Positions 9,320-18,590 are shown, numbered from the stretch's first letter. The stretch: DNA of 64,000 bases from Tsuneonella deserti (GCF_014644315.1 NZ_BMKL01000001.1:1561001-1625000), one strand, 5' to 3'. Numbers and translations are program-made. The notes: generated by a model not told the origin, from the letters alone.

Positions 9320-10924
9320 TCAATTGTATGCGGCAACCCTCTGGAATACGTGGCTCCAGGCGATCTCACGGCGGCTGTTGGCCGGAATGATGGCCTCGAT
9401 AACGCGCTGTCCGTCTTTCGTGCGCACCCGGCGCATACCTTCGATCGTCCCTTCCCCTGCTGGGCCGATCGACAGCCGCACGGTGACAGGCGCCGCGTTC
9501 GCGTTCGAAAGCGTGGCGCGCATCCGCACGCGTTCGCCCGGATCCTCCGAGAACTCCGGGTCGAGGGTCGTGCACGTCACGAAGACCTGAGCGCTCCGAC
9601 CCAGCGCGATCTCCACGTCCTGGCCCGCGGCGTAGTCGCGAACGATTTCCTGTCCCACCAACACATCTCCGCGGGGGGATTCCTCGAACACCGCTACGGC
9701 TCCCATCGGCAACGCCACGCCCAGACCATGGCTCTCGTCGTTCACGGTCGCCAGCATCACCTCTGCAGGCTGCGCACTGTTGCCGTCATCATGCGACCAC
9801 GGGGTGCATTCCCCCCGGTACAGCAAGCGGCCCTTGACGCCTTCGCGATCGAGAAAGGCTATCTGCTTCTGGCTTTTGGCCGCCACCGTAATCGGCTCCG
9901 GCACCCGGTAGAGCTTGAGATCGGCAAGATCCTCCTGCCGTGCCATCAGCGCCGGTGCGCTGCCACGCGATCCGGTGACCGTGATTGCCTGCGCAGCTTC
10001 CATCGCCACCGGGGGCGGCGGTGGCGGCGCTGGAAAAGGATACGCACTGTCCGGGTATGGCTCTGGCGAACCGGCAGCGGTGCTGCCAAGCGGATAGCAC
10101 ACAAGCTCAAGCGGTCTGGCATCCGGCGGGTCCGCCAACGCCCGATAGTCGCTGACGACCTTGAGCCTGCCCGCCACCGCCATGAGCTCCGCGCCCGGAA
10201 AGCTCTGTCCGTTGTCATTCACCAGCGTCAGCCAGCTCGTCAGGTGGAGGTCGACCTCGCCTCCCGAAGCATCCCCGCCCAAAGTAGCGACATGATTCGC
10301 CTGCCAATCGAATCCCCAGGCGAGATAGGTGAGGGTGACGGTGTAAGTCCCTCCTTCGGGAGAGCGGGTATCGATCGAATAGACCGGATCTGGGGAAAGT
10401 CCTTCCGGCACCCGCTGGAACACCAGCTTCTCCGGCAGCCCGGAGCAGCGCACCGCTTCGAAACCCGTCGCGGTTTGCAGGACCAGGCCGCCGTCAGCGC
10501 GCGATCGGACAATAGCCTCTTCCCTGGTTTCCGCGCCCGTGGCGGGATTCGTCCGGGAGATCGTGACGCGGTTGCCAAGGGTGCCGTCGACCAGCGCACC
10601 GGGGCTCAGCAGATCGGCATTGCGGTTTTTCTCGATCGCCCCTCCCGGCAGGCCGGTAACGATCGCACTCACCGCCACCATCCCCTCGGCAACTCCGTCA
10701 AAGCGTACAGTGGACTCGCCGGCGGGGAGCGTGACGCTGCGGGTTTCGCTGATCATCGCGAACCCTCGAGGCCAGTCGCGATCGAGCTTCTGACCCGGCG
10801 CTCGCTCCGGATCGCGGTAGACCGTGACGGAAATTGCCGATGGCGCCGATGCATCAACTGTCTCGCGCGCCGAAGCGTCAGCCGCGGCAACGACGAGCAT
10901 CAGGCACAGCGCGGCGAGGCGCAT
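9320..10924 (-). CDS. Exported DUF4139-like protein (second of a tandem pair)
   Basis: A 534-residue protein starting MRLAALCLMLVVAAADASA, a classic Sec signal peptide with cleavage near residue 19. The mature part resembles DUF4139-family proteins: an N-terminal region with SVTLPAGESTVRFDGVAEGM and a Phe/Tyr/Trp-rich C-terminal beta-domain (TYLAWGFDWQANHVATLGG). Near the middle is a Pro-rich insert (about residues 295-305) containing PPPPPP. Function is unknown; localisation is probably periplasmic or surface. It starts 11 bases after the stop of the paralogous upstream gene, so the two are almost certainly one operon. The longer in-frame start at 11071 would overlap that gene and lack the signal peptide. 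Confidence 0.75.
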   Translation of the reverse strand: MRLAALCLMLVVAAADASARETVDASAPSAISVTVYRDPERAPGQKLDRDWPRGFAMISETRSVTLPAGESTVRFDGVAEGMVAVSAIVTGLPGGAIEKNRNADLLSPGALVDGTLGNRVTISRTNPATGAETREEAIVRSRADGGLVLQTATGFEAVRCSGLPEKLVFQRVPEGLSPDPVYSIDTRSPEGGTYTVTLTYLAWGFDWQANHVATLGGDASGGEVDLHLTSWLTLVNDNGQSFPGAELMAVAGRLKVVSDYRALADPPDARPLELVCYPLGSTAAGSPEPYPDSAYPFPAPPPPPPVAMEAAQAITVTGSRGSAPALMARQEDLADLKLYRVPEPITVAAKSQKQIAFLDREGVKGRLLYRGECTPWSHDDGNSAQPAEVMLATVNDESHGLGVALPMGAVAVFEESPRGDVLVGQEIVRDYAAGQDVEIALGRSAQVFVTCTTLDPEFSEDPGERVRMRATLSNANAAPVTVRLSIGPAGEGTIEGMRRVRTKDGQRVIEAIIPANSRREIAWSHVFQRVAAYN

Positions 10925-10935
10925 CGCGCTAAGCC

Positions 10936-12420
10936 TCAATACCTGGTTTCGTAGGTAACCCGCAGCTCGCGCTTCCCGTTGGCGGGCACGGTCACGACGT
11001 ATTTGCGGCGGTCGGCGTTGACTTGCTCGCCGGGGCTGTCCTCGCTGGTCACCCGGAAGTCGCGCCCCCACCAGCCATGGTCGAGTCCTGCCTGGTCAAG
11101 TTCGACTTCGACAGGCGCCGACTTTGCATTGGTCAGCGTGTAGCGCATCGTCGTGCGCCAGTATTCGACGGGGCGTTCGCTCGTGACAGTGCTGGTGGAG
11201 CCGTCTTCCGCGATGACCCTGTAGCGGCCGCTGCGCTCCCACTCGTCCGCGGTTATCTTCTCCCGGCTGACCACCTCGGCCTGGACGAAGATGTCGAATG
11301 CATCGCCGGTAACGAGGGTGAGTGCGCTTCCCATCGGCGTATGCCCGATGCTGCTCTCGCCGATGAATTGCGGCGTGCCCTTCCGGTCTCGCTGGTAGAA
11401 GCGCACCGTGCCGCCGGGCAGCGCATCGCCCAGCCCCTGTTCCCGGGCAGTCAAGAAGCTGATTGCCGTGGTCGCATTGACGGGTCGATCGTCGTTGGCG
11501 AGCCACTGCACGCTCCGGGCATAGACCTTGCGCGCGGGAACTCCCTGAACATCCAGGAAACTGACCTGCTTGGTCTGCGCGTTGGCGATCGTCGTGCGCC
11601 CGGGAAGGGGGTAGAGATAAAAATCGCCGAGCCGCTCGCGCCCGGCCGTTTCGGTGCCCGGAACGAAGCCGCGTGGCCGAGGGGGAGCAGGACGGTATCC
11701 GTCGTTCGATGGCCCGCCAGCAACCAGCACTGTCTCGGCGTCGTGAAAGGTGGTCCCGGTCTGGTTCGTCAGCGTGACCCAGCCTTGCATGTCGGTCGTG
11801 GCTTTCGCTTCGTCATACAGAGCGACATAATCGGCCGACCAGCCAAGCCCACCGGTAAGGTAACGAAGCGCGGCCGGTCGCTGCCCCGCCCTGTCACTGT
11901 CGACTGTGACCGACAGCGTCGGCCTCGCGCGGAGGTTGGGGGGCACGCCGTCGAAAATCACGCGAGTTGGCAGGCCGTCGTCACGCAGAACCTCGATGCG
12001 GTCGCCGATCTTCACCACCACGCCGCCAGCCGTTGACAGCACGGTGGCACGCTCGCGCACTTCATTGCCGGTCGCGGGGTTCGTGCGCACCAACGTGACC
12101 GTCTGACCAACAGCCTTTTCCATCAGCTTGGTCGGGGTGAGCAGATCGAAATCGAAGTTTTGCTCGATAACCCCGGCGCCGGCCGCACTGAAGCTCAAGG
12201 TTTCGGGCTGGATTCGCGCCGAGACGTCCGGAAACTCGATGCGGGTCCGCCCCCGCGGGAAGGGAATCTGGCGAACGTCCTGCACCAGCGCCCGGTCGCC
12301 GTTATAGATCGTCACCGCGAGGTCGCCTTGCGCAGTCGGCCCACTTTCCGCCGTTTGTGCCACCACCGGCACGGCGAGGACGACCGCAAGGATGGGTGCA
12401 ATTCCCTTTTTCAGCGGCAT
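10936..12420 (-). CDS. Exported DUF4139-family protein (first of a tandem pair)
   Basis: A 494-residue protein with a Sec signal peptide (MPLKKGIAPILAVVLAVPVVA). Residues about 30-60 carry the conserved IYNGDRALVQDVRQIPFPRG opening, then SARIQPETLSF and a YLTGGLGWSADYVALYDE core that identifies DUF4139. The C-terminus has repeated beta-strands (RYTLTNAKSAPVEVELDQ). No catalytic residue set is known for this family. It shares its layout with the next gene (opening strand, FD.DLLTP segment, VTLVRTNPATG / VTISRTNPATG), so the two are tandem paralogues. The start at 12420 is fixed by the signal peptide. Confidence 0.8.
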   Translation of the reverse strand: MPLKKGIAPILAVVLAVPVVAQTAESGPTAQGDLAVTIYNGDRALVQDVRQIPFPRGRTRIEFPDVSARIQPETLSFSAAGAGVIEQNFDFDLLTPTKLMEKAVGQTVTLVRTNPATGNEVRERATVLSTAGGVVVKIGDRIEVLRDDGLPTRVIFDGVPPNLRARPTLSVTVDSDRAGQRPAALRYLTGGLGWSADYVALYDEAKATTDMQGWVTLTNQTGTTFHDAETVLVAGGPSNDGYRPAPPRPRGFVPGTETAGRERLGDFYLYPLPGRTTIANAQTKQVSFLDVQGVPARKVYARSVQWLANDDRPVNATTAISFLTAREQGLGDALPGGTVRFYQRDRKGTPQFIGESSIGHTPMGSALTLVTGDAFDIFVQAEVVSREKITADEWERSGRYRVIAEDGSTSTVTSERPVEYWRTTMRYTLTNAKSAPVEVELDQAGLDHGWWGRDFRVTSEDSPGEQVNADRRKYVVTVPANGKRELRVTYETRY

Positions 12421-12487
12421 GTGATCCCCTTGTATTATTGCCGGCGACCGCTTTGGGCGGCGAGTCGTCATCGTATGTAATAGTGTA

Positions 12488-12985
12488 TCACCGACCGGTT
12501 CGCCGCAAGAGCGATCGAATAGCGGTTTCGAGACGTTCGCTGCGGCGTGCAGGATCGCTGGGCGGCAATCGGCCGTAATTACCGGCGCTTATGCCCCTGC
12601 GAACGATCCGGGCCGGATTGCCCGCAACCACGCAGTCGGAAGGTACAGCCTGGAGGACGACCGCGCCGGCCGCGATGATAACGCCGTCTCCGACAGTAAC
12701 GCCCGGTCCGATGATTGCATTGCCCCCGATAAAGCACCGCTCGCCAATCGTTATAGGCGCCACGCTCCCGTCCGATCGCAAACCCGCCAGGATGGCGAGC
12801 GGACCGATCGTTGACCGGTCGCCTATCGTGATCGCTCCGCGCGAGCGTGGCAGGAGCTTCGCGCTGAGCGAGATATCCGCCGATCGGGCAATTTCGATCC
12901 CGCGGCGCCGCAGCCACCAGTTGCGCAACTGCGAGACAAATTTCCGTACACCGAGGAAGGCGTTCAGCGATCTTCTCGCCGTCAT
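12488..12985 (-). CDS. Hexapeptide-repeat acyltransferase (left-handed beta-helix)
   Basis: A 165-residue protein with consecutive isoleucine-patch hexapeptides (ADISLSAKLLP, AITIGDRSTIG, PITIGERCFIGG, NAIIGPGVTVGDGVIIAAGAVV) and the terminal DCVVAGNPARIV typical of acetyltransferases acting on sugars or other small molecules, such as polysaccharide O-acetyltransferases. The basic opening LRNWWLRRRG suggests contact with membrane or acidic partners. GGAGG lies eight bases before the ATG at 12985, which decides the start. It is transcribed divergently from a second acyltransferase gene. The acceptor is unknown. Confidence 0.82.
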   Translation of the reverse strand: MTARRSLNAFLGVRKFVSQLRNWWLRRRGIEIARSADISLSAKLLPRSRGAITIGDRSTIGPLAILAGLRSDGSVAPITIGERCFIGGNAIIGPGVTVGDGVIIAAGAVVLQAVPSDCVVAGNPARIVRRGISAGNYGRLPPSDPARRSERLETAIRSLLRRTGR

Positions 12986-13043
12986 CCGTTTGCCTCCTCC
13001 AGTGGTCTTGCCGGATGGTGTAGCGGATTTTACAGCACTGTCG

Positions 13044-13439
13044 ATGAGACCATCCGCCCCGCGCCCGCTACGCCGGTCTGCCCGGCAGGTGTGCCAGCAT
13101 CTCGTGCGGCGGTTCTTCTGGGGCTCCAAAGTCGCAAGGACTGCCTGGATCCATCCGACAGCTTCGGTAGACCGCACCTTCCCCGGCGGTATCGAGATCG
13201 GCGATAGCGTATGGATCGGCCCATTCGCGATGGTCCTGTCGCACGACATGGCGCGCGGAGTTTACCGATCCACTCGCATCGGCGCTCGCACCGTGATTGG
13301 AGCCCGTGCTGTCATCATGCCGGGAGCGACGATTGGCGATGACTGCGTGATCGAACCGGGGGCAGTGGTCTCCAGCGACGTACCGAACGGGTCCCACGCC
13401 AGCGGCAATCCCGCGCGCGTGAGAAAAGGAACCAGCTAG
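13044..13439 (+). CDS. Hexapeptide-repeat acyltransferase, divergent partner
   Basis: A 131-residue protein with WIHPTASVDRTFPGGIEIGD, SVWIGPFAMVLSHD and GARTVIGARAVIMPGATIGD, ending SHASGNPARVRKG. This is the left-handed beta-helix of the WcaF/LacA acetyltransferase group; His in VLSHDM is a likely catalytic base. The ATG at 13044 gives a protein of reasonable length but has no obvious Shine-Dalgarno, and an alternative start cannot be excluded. It ends by sharing the tetranucleotide CTAG with the end of cckA. Head-to-head placement with another acyltransferase suggests a common capsule or exopolysaccharide modification task (inference). Confidence 0.75.
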   Translation: MRPSAPRPLRRSARQVCQHLVRRFFWGSKVARTAWIHPTASVDRTFPGGIEIGDSVWIGPFAMVLSHDMARGVYRSTRIGARTVIGARAVIMPGATIGDDCVIEPGAVVSSDVPNGSHASGNPARVRKGTS

Positions 13440-15904
13440 CCCGCCGTCGCTGGTGCCGCCGTTCGGGCATTGCTCAGCACTCCGCCGACCTTGTCGGCAA
13501 TCTGCTGGACGCTGAACGGCTTGGCGATGAAGTGCATATCGACAATATCGATCTCGCGCCGAAGTTGCTCCTCGGCATAGCCGGACATGAACAGGATAGG
13601 CAGGGAAGGCCGCACCCGGCGGATCGCGCGGGCCATTGACGGACCATCCATTCCGGGCATGACGACGTCACTCACGACGATGTCGAAGGTCCCTCCATTG
13701 GCGATGGCCGCAAGTCCTGCTTCGCCATCCGCACAGGCAGTAACCTGATAGCCGGCACGGGTGAGCGCCCGGTCCGCCACCGCGCGAACCATGTCCTCGT
13801 CCTCGACCAGAAGGACTTTGCCGCCGCCTGACCATTGCACCGCCGGCGCCGCATCGGCAGGCCGGCGCTTGCTGGGCGCCTGCCCGTGGTGAACGGGGAA
13901 ATACACGCTGAAGCGGGCGCCCGCTCTCCCTCCGACAGCCGTCGCGGGAATGTTGTCGGCGAAGATGAAACCGCCCGATTGCTTGACGATGCCATAGACG
14001 GTGGACAGGCCCAGACCCGTTCCGCCCATTGCCCCGCCCCGGCCCTGCTCCTTGGTGGTGAAGAAGGGTTCGAAAATCTTGCTGAGGTGATCGGGCGGAA
14101 TGCCCCCACCGGTGTCCTGCACGACGAGCGCCGTGTATTCGCCTTCCGGCAGGATTTCCGCGCCCATCTGGCGCACGTCCCGTGCCGTAATCCGCCGGGT
14201 TGCGATTGACAGCCGCCCGCCAGCGGATCCCTTGGCGAGCATTGCATCGCGGGCGTTGACCGCCAGGTTGACGATGACCTGCTCCAGCTGCTGCGGATCT
14301 GCCCTTACCGGTCCCAGGTCCCGATCGTGATGGACCCTGAGCTGGATCTTTTCGCCCAACAGCCGCTTCAGCAGCAGGCTTACCTCGCTGATCACGTCGG
14401 GTAACTGCAGGACTTCGGGCCGCAGCGTCTGCTGCCGGCTGAAGGCGAGAAGCTGGCGTGTCAGCGCAGCGGCCCGGTTGGAATTGGCGCGTATCTGCTG
14501 GATGTCGTCGTAGTCGCTGTCACCCGGCGTGTGGCGCAGCAGCATGAGATCGCAGGTCCCGATGACTGCCGTAAGCACGTTGTTGAAATCGTGCGCCACG
14601 CCGCCGGCAAGTTGCCCGACAGCCTGCATCTTGGTCGCCTGTGCGACCTGGCGCTTGAGCTTTGTCTCCTCGGTCGAATCCGCGAGGCTCAACAGCACCG
14701 CCGCCTCTCCAAGCCCTCGCACGCCGGCGATGCCCAGCGAAACCGGGTCGTCGGCCGCCCCGCGCAGCCGCACGGCCATATCGATTGCCCGCGCACTGCC
14801 CTTTCCCAGCCGGCGGACGGCGTCGACGAGCGGCCCCTTGTCCTCCGCGACAACCAGGTCGGACGGGAACGACGGGAGCGTATCGCTCTCGATTCCCGCG
14901 GCACGCCTGAAAGGCGCATTGGCAAACAGGAAGCGGCCATCACGATCGGTCATCGCCAGGCCCAGGGGCAGTGCGCCGAGGAGCGCTTCCAACTGGGGTG
15001 CCGCCCCGGTTCCTGCGACCTCCGCCCGGCCCCCAAGGCCAACTGCGTTGTCGATCAGCAGCATCAGCGACGCAGCTTCGTCCGCGCCGGGCTCCCGTGC
15101 GTCGCTCGCGTCTCCCAACGGCACATGGATGAGGGTTTGCGGGTTGCCGCGCCTTCCCTCGCGGGCGAAGAAGATGCGCTCCCGCTCGTCCGCTCTCAAC
15201 AGGGTGGCGAATTCCTGCCCCGCCAGGGTCGCGGCGGCATCGCCGGTTGCGCGCTGGGCAAAGCCGGATCCGGCTGCGCGAACCATTCCGTCAGGACCAA
15301 CGATTGCTGCCTCGACCCCGCCGCGCGAAAGCAGGCGGCCGAACTGACCGGTTACCCGCCGCGCGAGGTCTTCGACGAAGTCCTCCTCCGCCAGGCCGAC
15401 GAAGCGCCAGACGAGGTAATCCTCTCCCCGGCCCGCACGCTCTGCCCGCGCGCTCCATATCGATATGCCGTCGGCGGCCTCCACGCGGTCCACCTCTCCC
15501 CTGCCGTCCCGCCATGCTTCGCGCGCGGCTCGCGCAATCGCTTCGAGACCCGCGCGCGCCAACGGAAGGTTCGGCGGGGCGCTGCTCGCTCCGAACCAAT
15601 GGCTGTAGACCGTGTTCGCGCAGACGAGCCGATTGGCCCTGTCGACGATCGCGACCGCCTCGCCGGGGCGCTCGATCGCCGCTACGGTAACAGACCAGTC
15701 GGGTGAAGCGATGCCTTCGGACGCCGAAGGCGAACGCATTCGCGCGAGCGTCAGGCCGGCAGCCAGAAAAACCACGAGCGCCCCGGTGAACGAGAGGGCG
15801 GCCACGACGTCCCCGCTCGCCACCCAGACCACTACGGCGCTGAGCGCAACCGCCGCCGCGAGTGGGCCGAGCATCGGCAATTGGCGCAACATGGATCCGC
15901 TCAT
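13436..15904 (-). CDS. cckA: Hybrid sensor histidine kinase CckA
   Basis: An 822-residue protein: two transmembrane segments near residues 10-50, PAS-like sensor regions at about 60-400, a HisKA domain with phospho-acceptor His in LAGGVAHDFNNVL near residue 437, an HATPase domain (VNLAVNARDAML, then DTGGGIPPDHLSKIFEPFFT and GGTGLGLSTVYGIV), and a C-terminal receiver with Asp in VVSDVVMPGMDG near residue 746. This order and the DFNN and EPFFTTK motifs match CckA, which feeds phosphate through ChpT to CtrA and CpdR in alphaproteobacterial cell-cycle control. Its ATG overlaps the stop of the DUF2062 gene (ATGA), indicating translational coupling. A longer in-frame reading upstream of 15904 is antisense-like and rejected. 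Confidence 0.92.
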   Translation of the reverse strand: MSGSMLRQLPMLGPLAAAVALSAVVVWVASGDVVAALSFTGALVVFLAAGLTLARMRSPSASEGIASPDWSVTVAAIERPGEAVAIVDRANRLVCANTVYSHWFGASSAPPNLPLARAGLEAIARAAREAWRDGRGEVDRVEAADGISIWSARAERAGRGEDYLVWRFVGLAEEDFVEDLARRVTGQFGRLLSRGGVEAAIVGPDGMVRAAGSGFAQRATGDAAATLAGQEFATLLRADERERIFFAREGRRGNPQTLIHVPLGDASDAREPGADEAASLMLLIDNAVGLGGRAEVAGTGAAPQLEALLGALPLGLAMTDRDGRFLFANAPFRRAAGIESDTLPSFPSDLVVAEDKGPLVDAVRRLGKGSARAIDMAVRLRGAADDPVSLGIAGVRGLGEAAVLLSLADSTEETKLKRQVAQATKMQAVGQLAGGVAHDFNNVLTAVIGTCDLMLLRHTPGDSDYDDIQQIRANSNRAAALTRQLLAFSRQQTLRPEVLQLPDVISEVSLLLKRLLGEKIQLRVHHDRDLGPVRADPQQLEQVIVNLAVNARDAMLAKGSAGGRLSIATRRITARDVRQMGAEILPEGEYTALVVQDTGGGIPPDHLSKIFEPFFTTKEQGRGGAMGGTGLGLSTVYGIVKQSGGFIFADNIPATAVGGRAGARFSVYFPVHHGQAPSKRRPADAAPAVQWSGGGKVLLVEDEDMVRAVADRALTRAGYQVTACADGEAGLAAIANGGTFDIVVSDVVMPGMDGPSMARAIRRVRPSLPILFMSGYAEEQLRREIDIVDMHFIAKPFSVQQIADKVGGVLSNARTAAPATAG

Positions 15905-16491
15905 GAACCGCTCGCCTGCAGCGCCCGCTCGCGCAGTTCCCTGCGCTCCCTGAGCTTGCGAGCCCGCTTGTTGGCGACCACGAACCGCCACACGAATCCG
16001 CTCACCAGGTAGCTTATGGCCGCGGCCACGACGGCAAGGACCACCAGGCCGAAGGCAGTGACCAGCGTCGCACCGGTCAGCCATTGCAGCATGTCGCCGA
16101 ATTCGCTGCGCTCCATCGCCTTGTTTACCGGAGCAATGACGGTCATCGCGTCGACCCGAAGCATCCACGAACCGATATTGTACCCCAGTACCCAGATGAG
16201 CGGGGTGGTGAACGGGTTGGTGACGAAAGTCGTCAGCGCCGCGATCGGCACGTTCGCGCGTATCGGAAGGCACATCAACGAAGCGAACAGGATCTGGGCG
16301 AAAGGCACGATGATCCCGACCAGCATTCCCAGCGCAACTCCGCGGGGCACCGAGCGCCGAGTGAATCGCCAGAGTTCCGACCGCAGCACGCGCGCGGCGA
16401 AGGGCCGCATGATGCGGCTCCTTTCCATCTGTTCGCGCGTAGGCATTGACCGCTGCGCCCACGACCCGAGACGAGCCAGCTGCTGGCCCAT
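15901..16491 (-). CDS. DUF2062 membrane protein
   Basis: A 196-residue protein with the DUF2062 signature: LWRFTRRSVPRGVALGMLVG, then FAQILFASLMCLPIRANVP and FVTNPFTTPLIWVLGYNIGS, followed by two further hydrophobic helices and a basic tail (ANKRARKLRERRELRERA). DUF2062 proteins are small integral membrane proteins of unknown function. The ATG at 16491 (MGQQLARLGSW) is chosen by similarity; a GTG at 16587 overlapping the smpB stop would add 32 residues and is a real alternative. It sits between smpB and cckA and overlaps cckA by ATGA. Confidence 0.8.
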   Translation of the reverse strand: MGQQLARLGSWAQRSMPTREQMERSRIMRPFAARVLRSELWRFTRRSVPRGVALGMLVGIIVPFAQILFASLMCLPIRANVPIAALTTFVTNPFTTPLIWVLGYNIGSWMLRVDAMTVIAPVNKAMERSEFGDMLQWLTGATLVTAFGLVVLAVVAAAISYLVSGFVWRFVVANKRARKLRERRELRERALQASGS

Positions 16492-16579
16492 CAAAGATCG
16501 TGAGTTCGCCGTCCGGGCAAAGTCGTCGCGCTCGCCGCCCGAATAGGCGACGTCCACACGCATACGAAATGAACGACGT

Positions 16580-17062
16580 TTAGCCACGCTCGCGCATCAG
16601 CCGCGCCTTGTCGCGCTGCCAGTCCCGGTCCTTCGTCGACTGCCGCTTGTCGGCGCTGTTCTTGCCCTTGGCGAGCGCGAGCTCGACTTTCGCCCGGCCG
16701 CGCCCGTTGAAATAGATCGACAGGGGAACAAGCGTCATCCCCTTGCGCTCCACCGCCCCGGTCATCTTGTCGATCTCGCGCGCGTTGAGGAGCAGCTTGC
16801 GCGGGCGGCGCGGCTCATGGTTGAAGCGATTGCCGTGGCTGAATTCGGGCACGTTGGCGTTGACCAGCCACACCTCGCCTCCGCGCACTTCGGCGTAGCT
16901 TTCGGCGATGGTCGCCTCACCTGCGCGAAGGCTCTTTACCTCCGTGCCGGTCAGCATCAGGCCGGCCTCGAACTTGTCCTCGATGAAGTAATCGTACCGG
17001 GCGCGCCGGTTCTCGGCGACGGTCTTCTTCTTGTCGAAAGTCTCGGGTTTGGGTCGGGCCAT
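16580..17062 (-). CDS. smpB: SsrA-binding protein SmpB
   Basis: The 160-residue product binds tmRNA and delivers it to stalled ribosomes. [20 protein letters not shown] near residues 10-29, [20 protein letters not shown] and the C-terminal basic tail [20 protein letters not shown] are diagnostic; the tail folds into the empty mRNA channel. Start: [11 protein letters not shown] at 17062 is family-typical, though an ATG four codons upstream is possible. The partner RNA, ssrA, is encoded about 30 kb away in this window. It is followed closely by the DUF2062 and cckA genes on the same strand. Confidence 0.96.
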   Translation of the reverse strand: MARPKPETFDKKKTVAENRRARYDYFIEDKFEAGLMLTGTEVKSLRAGEATIAESYAEVRGGEVWLVNANVPEFSHGNRFNHEPRRPRKLLLNAREIDKMTGAVERKGMTLVPLSIYFNGRGRAKVELALAKGKNSADKRQSTKDRDWQRDKARLMRERG

Positions 17063-17436
17063 CGGCCGCGGCATGTAGGCGGTCCCGGTGGATTGCGAAA
17101 GGCCGGTTCATCGGCCAGCGCGAACTGTTCGTCCGCATCAAGGCCGCGAACCTGCGCAGAACGTTTTCCTACAATGCAGCACCCATGCCATCGCGGCGGC
17201 AATGACGTGCCCTCGGCTCCATGATCGGACCTGCATCCGCAAGCACCGGCGGCACCGTTTTCCCGCCCGGCGGAAGGTGACAAAGGCGACGCTCGCAGAC
17301 GGGCGTTTTCCGAGGGCAAACCAGGGAGGGCAGAGTTTTTATTTCGCCCCCTTTCAGTGGTCCACGCTCGCTCTTCAAGCAAGAGCGGGAACCGGTGTCC
17401 CCGCCCGCGCCTTTCTCTGTCGGAAGGAGAGCCGCC
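17063..17436. other. 374-base intergenic region between smpB and the small gene at 17437
   Basis: No convincing gene. It should hold the promoters for smpB (minus) and the small plus-strand gene. The only clear structure is a stem-loop CGCTCTT-CAAGC-AAGAGCG at 17369-17387, in what would be the 5' leader of the plus-strand gene. Confidence 0.4.
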
Positions 17437-17613
17437 ATGCCCCAGGGCGACAAGGACAAGTACACCGACAAGCAGAAGCGCAAGGCCGAGCACATCGAGG
17501 AAAGCTACGAAGACCGCGGCGTCTCCAAGGACGAGGCCGAACGGCGCGCCTGGGCGACGGTCAACGAGCAGGATGGCGGCGGAAAGAAATCGGGCTCCGG
17601 TCGCGACGACTAG
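17437..17613 (+). CDS. Small charged protein (KYTDKQKRKAEHIEESY family)
   Basis: A 58-residue cytoplasmic protein, GDKDKYTDKQKRKAEHIEES followed by YEDRGVSKDEAERRAWATVN and a Gly/Lys/Ser tail. Short proteins of this pattern are widespread in proteobacteria; some are labelled plasmid-stabilisation or general-stress-like proteins, but I know of no solid function. The sequence predicts a helix-loop-helix with a disordered C-terminus. The ATG at 17437 follows GGAAGGAG, which decides the start. The gene ends inside the CTAG shared with the end of dapA. Confidence 0.72.
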   Translation: MPQGDKDKYTDKQKRKAEHIEESYEDRGVSKDEAERRAWATVNEQDGGGKKSGSGRDD

Positions 17614-18491
17614 ACAAGACCGGCGTGCGCGAGCGCGTCGTCGACAGCTTTCCGCGCCCGGTCGGAACATTCGACCAACGGCAACCGCACCGACGGATTA
17701 AGCCAGTCGTGCACCCGGCTGAGCGCATATTTGACGGGCGCGGGGCTTGCGTCCTCGAACATCGCGTAATGCAGCGGGTAGAGCTTGTCGTTGAGATCCC
17801 GCGCGCGTGCCAGGTCGTTGGCCGCGATGGCCGCCTGGAACTCGGCGCACAGTGCGGGCGCGACGTTGGCGGTCACGGAAATGCAGCCGACGCCGCCAGC
17901 GGCCGAATGCGGCAGCCACAGCTCGTCGTCGCCGGACAGCTGGCAGAAATCCTTGCCAATTCCCATGCGATGATCGGTCACCCGGCTAAGGTCCCCGCTG
18001 GCATCCTTGATGGCCACGATCCGGTCGGGAAAACGGGTCGCCAGCTCGCACACCGTCTCGGGCATGATGTCGGTGACGGTACGGCCCGGGACATTGTAAA
18101 GAACGATCGGCAAGGTGCTGTTTTCGGCAAGGAAGCTGAAGTGGGCGAGCAAGCCCTCCTGGCTCGGCCGGTTGTAGTAGGGTGCCACGCACAGGGCTGC
18201 TGCCGCGCCGGTCTTGCGGCTGAAGTTCATATGAAGCCGGGCATTCATGGTGTCGTTCGAACCGCATCCGGCGATGACCGGCACTCGGCCTGCTGCCTGC
18301 TCGACGCAAACTTCGATGACGCGATGGTGCTCGGCGTTGGAGAGCGTGGACGCCTCGCCGGTCGTGCCGCATGGAACCAGAGCGCTTGAGCCGCTCTCGA
18401 TCTGCCAGTCGACAAGGCGGCGAAAGGCCGGCTCGTCGAACGACCCGTCGCGAAAAGGAGTCACCAGGGCTGGAATCGAACCGGAGAACAT
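17610..18491 (-). CDS. dapA: 4-hydroxy-tetrahydrodipicolinate synthase
   Basis: The 293-residue product condenses pyruvate with aspartate semialdehyde in lysine and diaminopimelate synthesis. Visible family motifs: SALVPCGTTGEASTL near residues 40-54, the catalytic Tyr in IVLYNVPGRTVTDI and the Schiff-base Lys in IVAIKDASGDLSR. The ATG at 18491 (MFSGSIPALVTPF) is typical; the longer in-frame start at 18560 adds an unlikely tail. The divergent lytic transglycosylase gene starts 100 bases away. Both dapA and that gene serve peptidoglycan metabolism. Confidence 0.95.
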   Translation of the reverse strand: MFSGSIPALVTPFRDGSFDEPAFRRLVDWQIESGSSALVPCGTTGEASTLSNAEHHRVIEVCVEQAAGRVPVIAGCGSNDTMNARLHMNFSRKTGAAAALCVAPYYNRPSQEGLLAHFSFLAENSTLPIVLYNVPGRTVTDIMPETVCELATRFPDRIVAIKDASGDLSRVTDHRMGIGKDFCQLSGDDELWLPHSAAGGVGCISVTANVAPALCAEFQAAIAANDLARARDLNDKLYPLHYAMFEDASPAPVKYALSRVHDWLNPSVRLPLVECSDRARKAVDDALAHAGLV

Positions 18492-18590
18492 TGCTGTCGC
18501 GCCTTTGCGTGGGTCATAGTGGGGAACGGGGGTGAATTCCGCGCGCCCGGTCAGATGCATTCATCGCCTGATAAGGAGCCGAAGACCAGA

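Noticed and set aside
15905..16462. N-terminal extension of cckA
   Set aside because: The extension is an alternate frame of the DUF2062 gene; the ATG at 15904 gives the membrane segment expected for CckA.
17088..18389. 433-codon plus-strand frame over the small gene and dapA
   Set aside because: Mostly antisense to dapA; the true plus-strand gene is only 17437-17613, in another frame.
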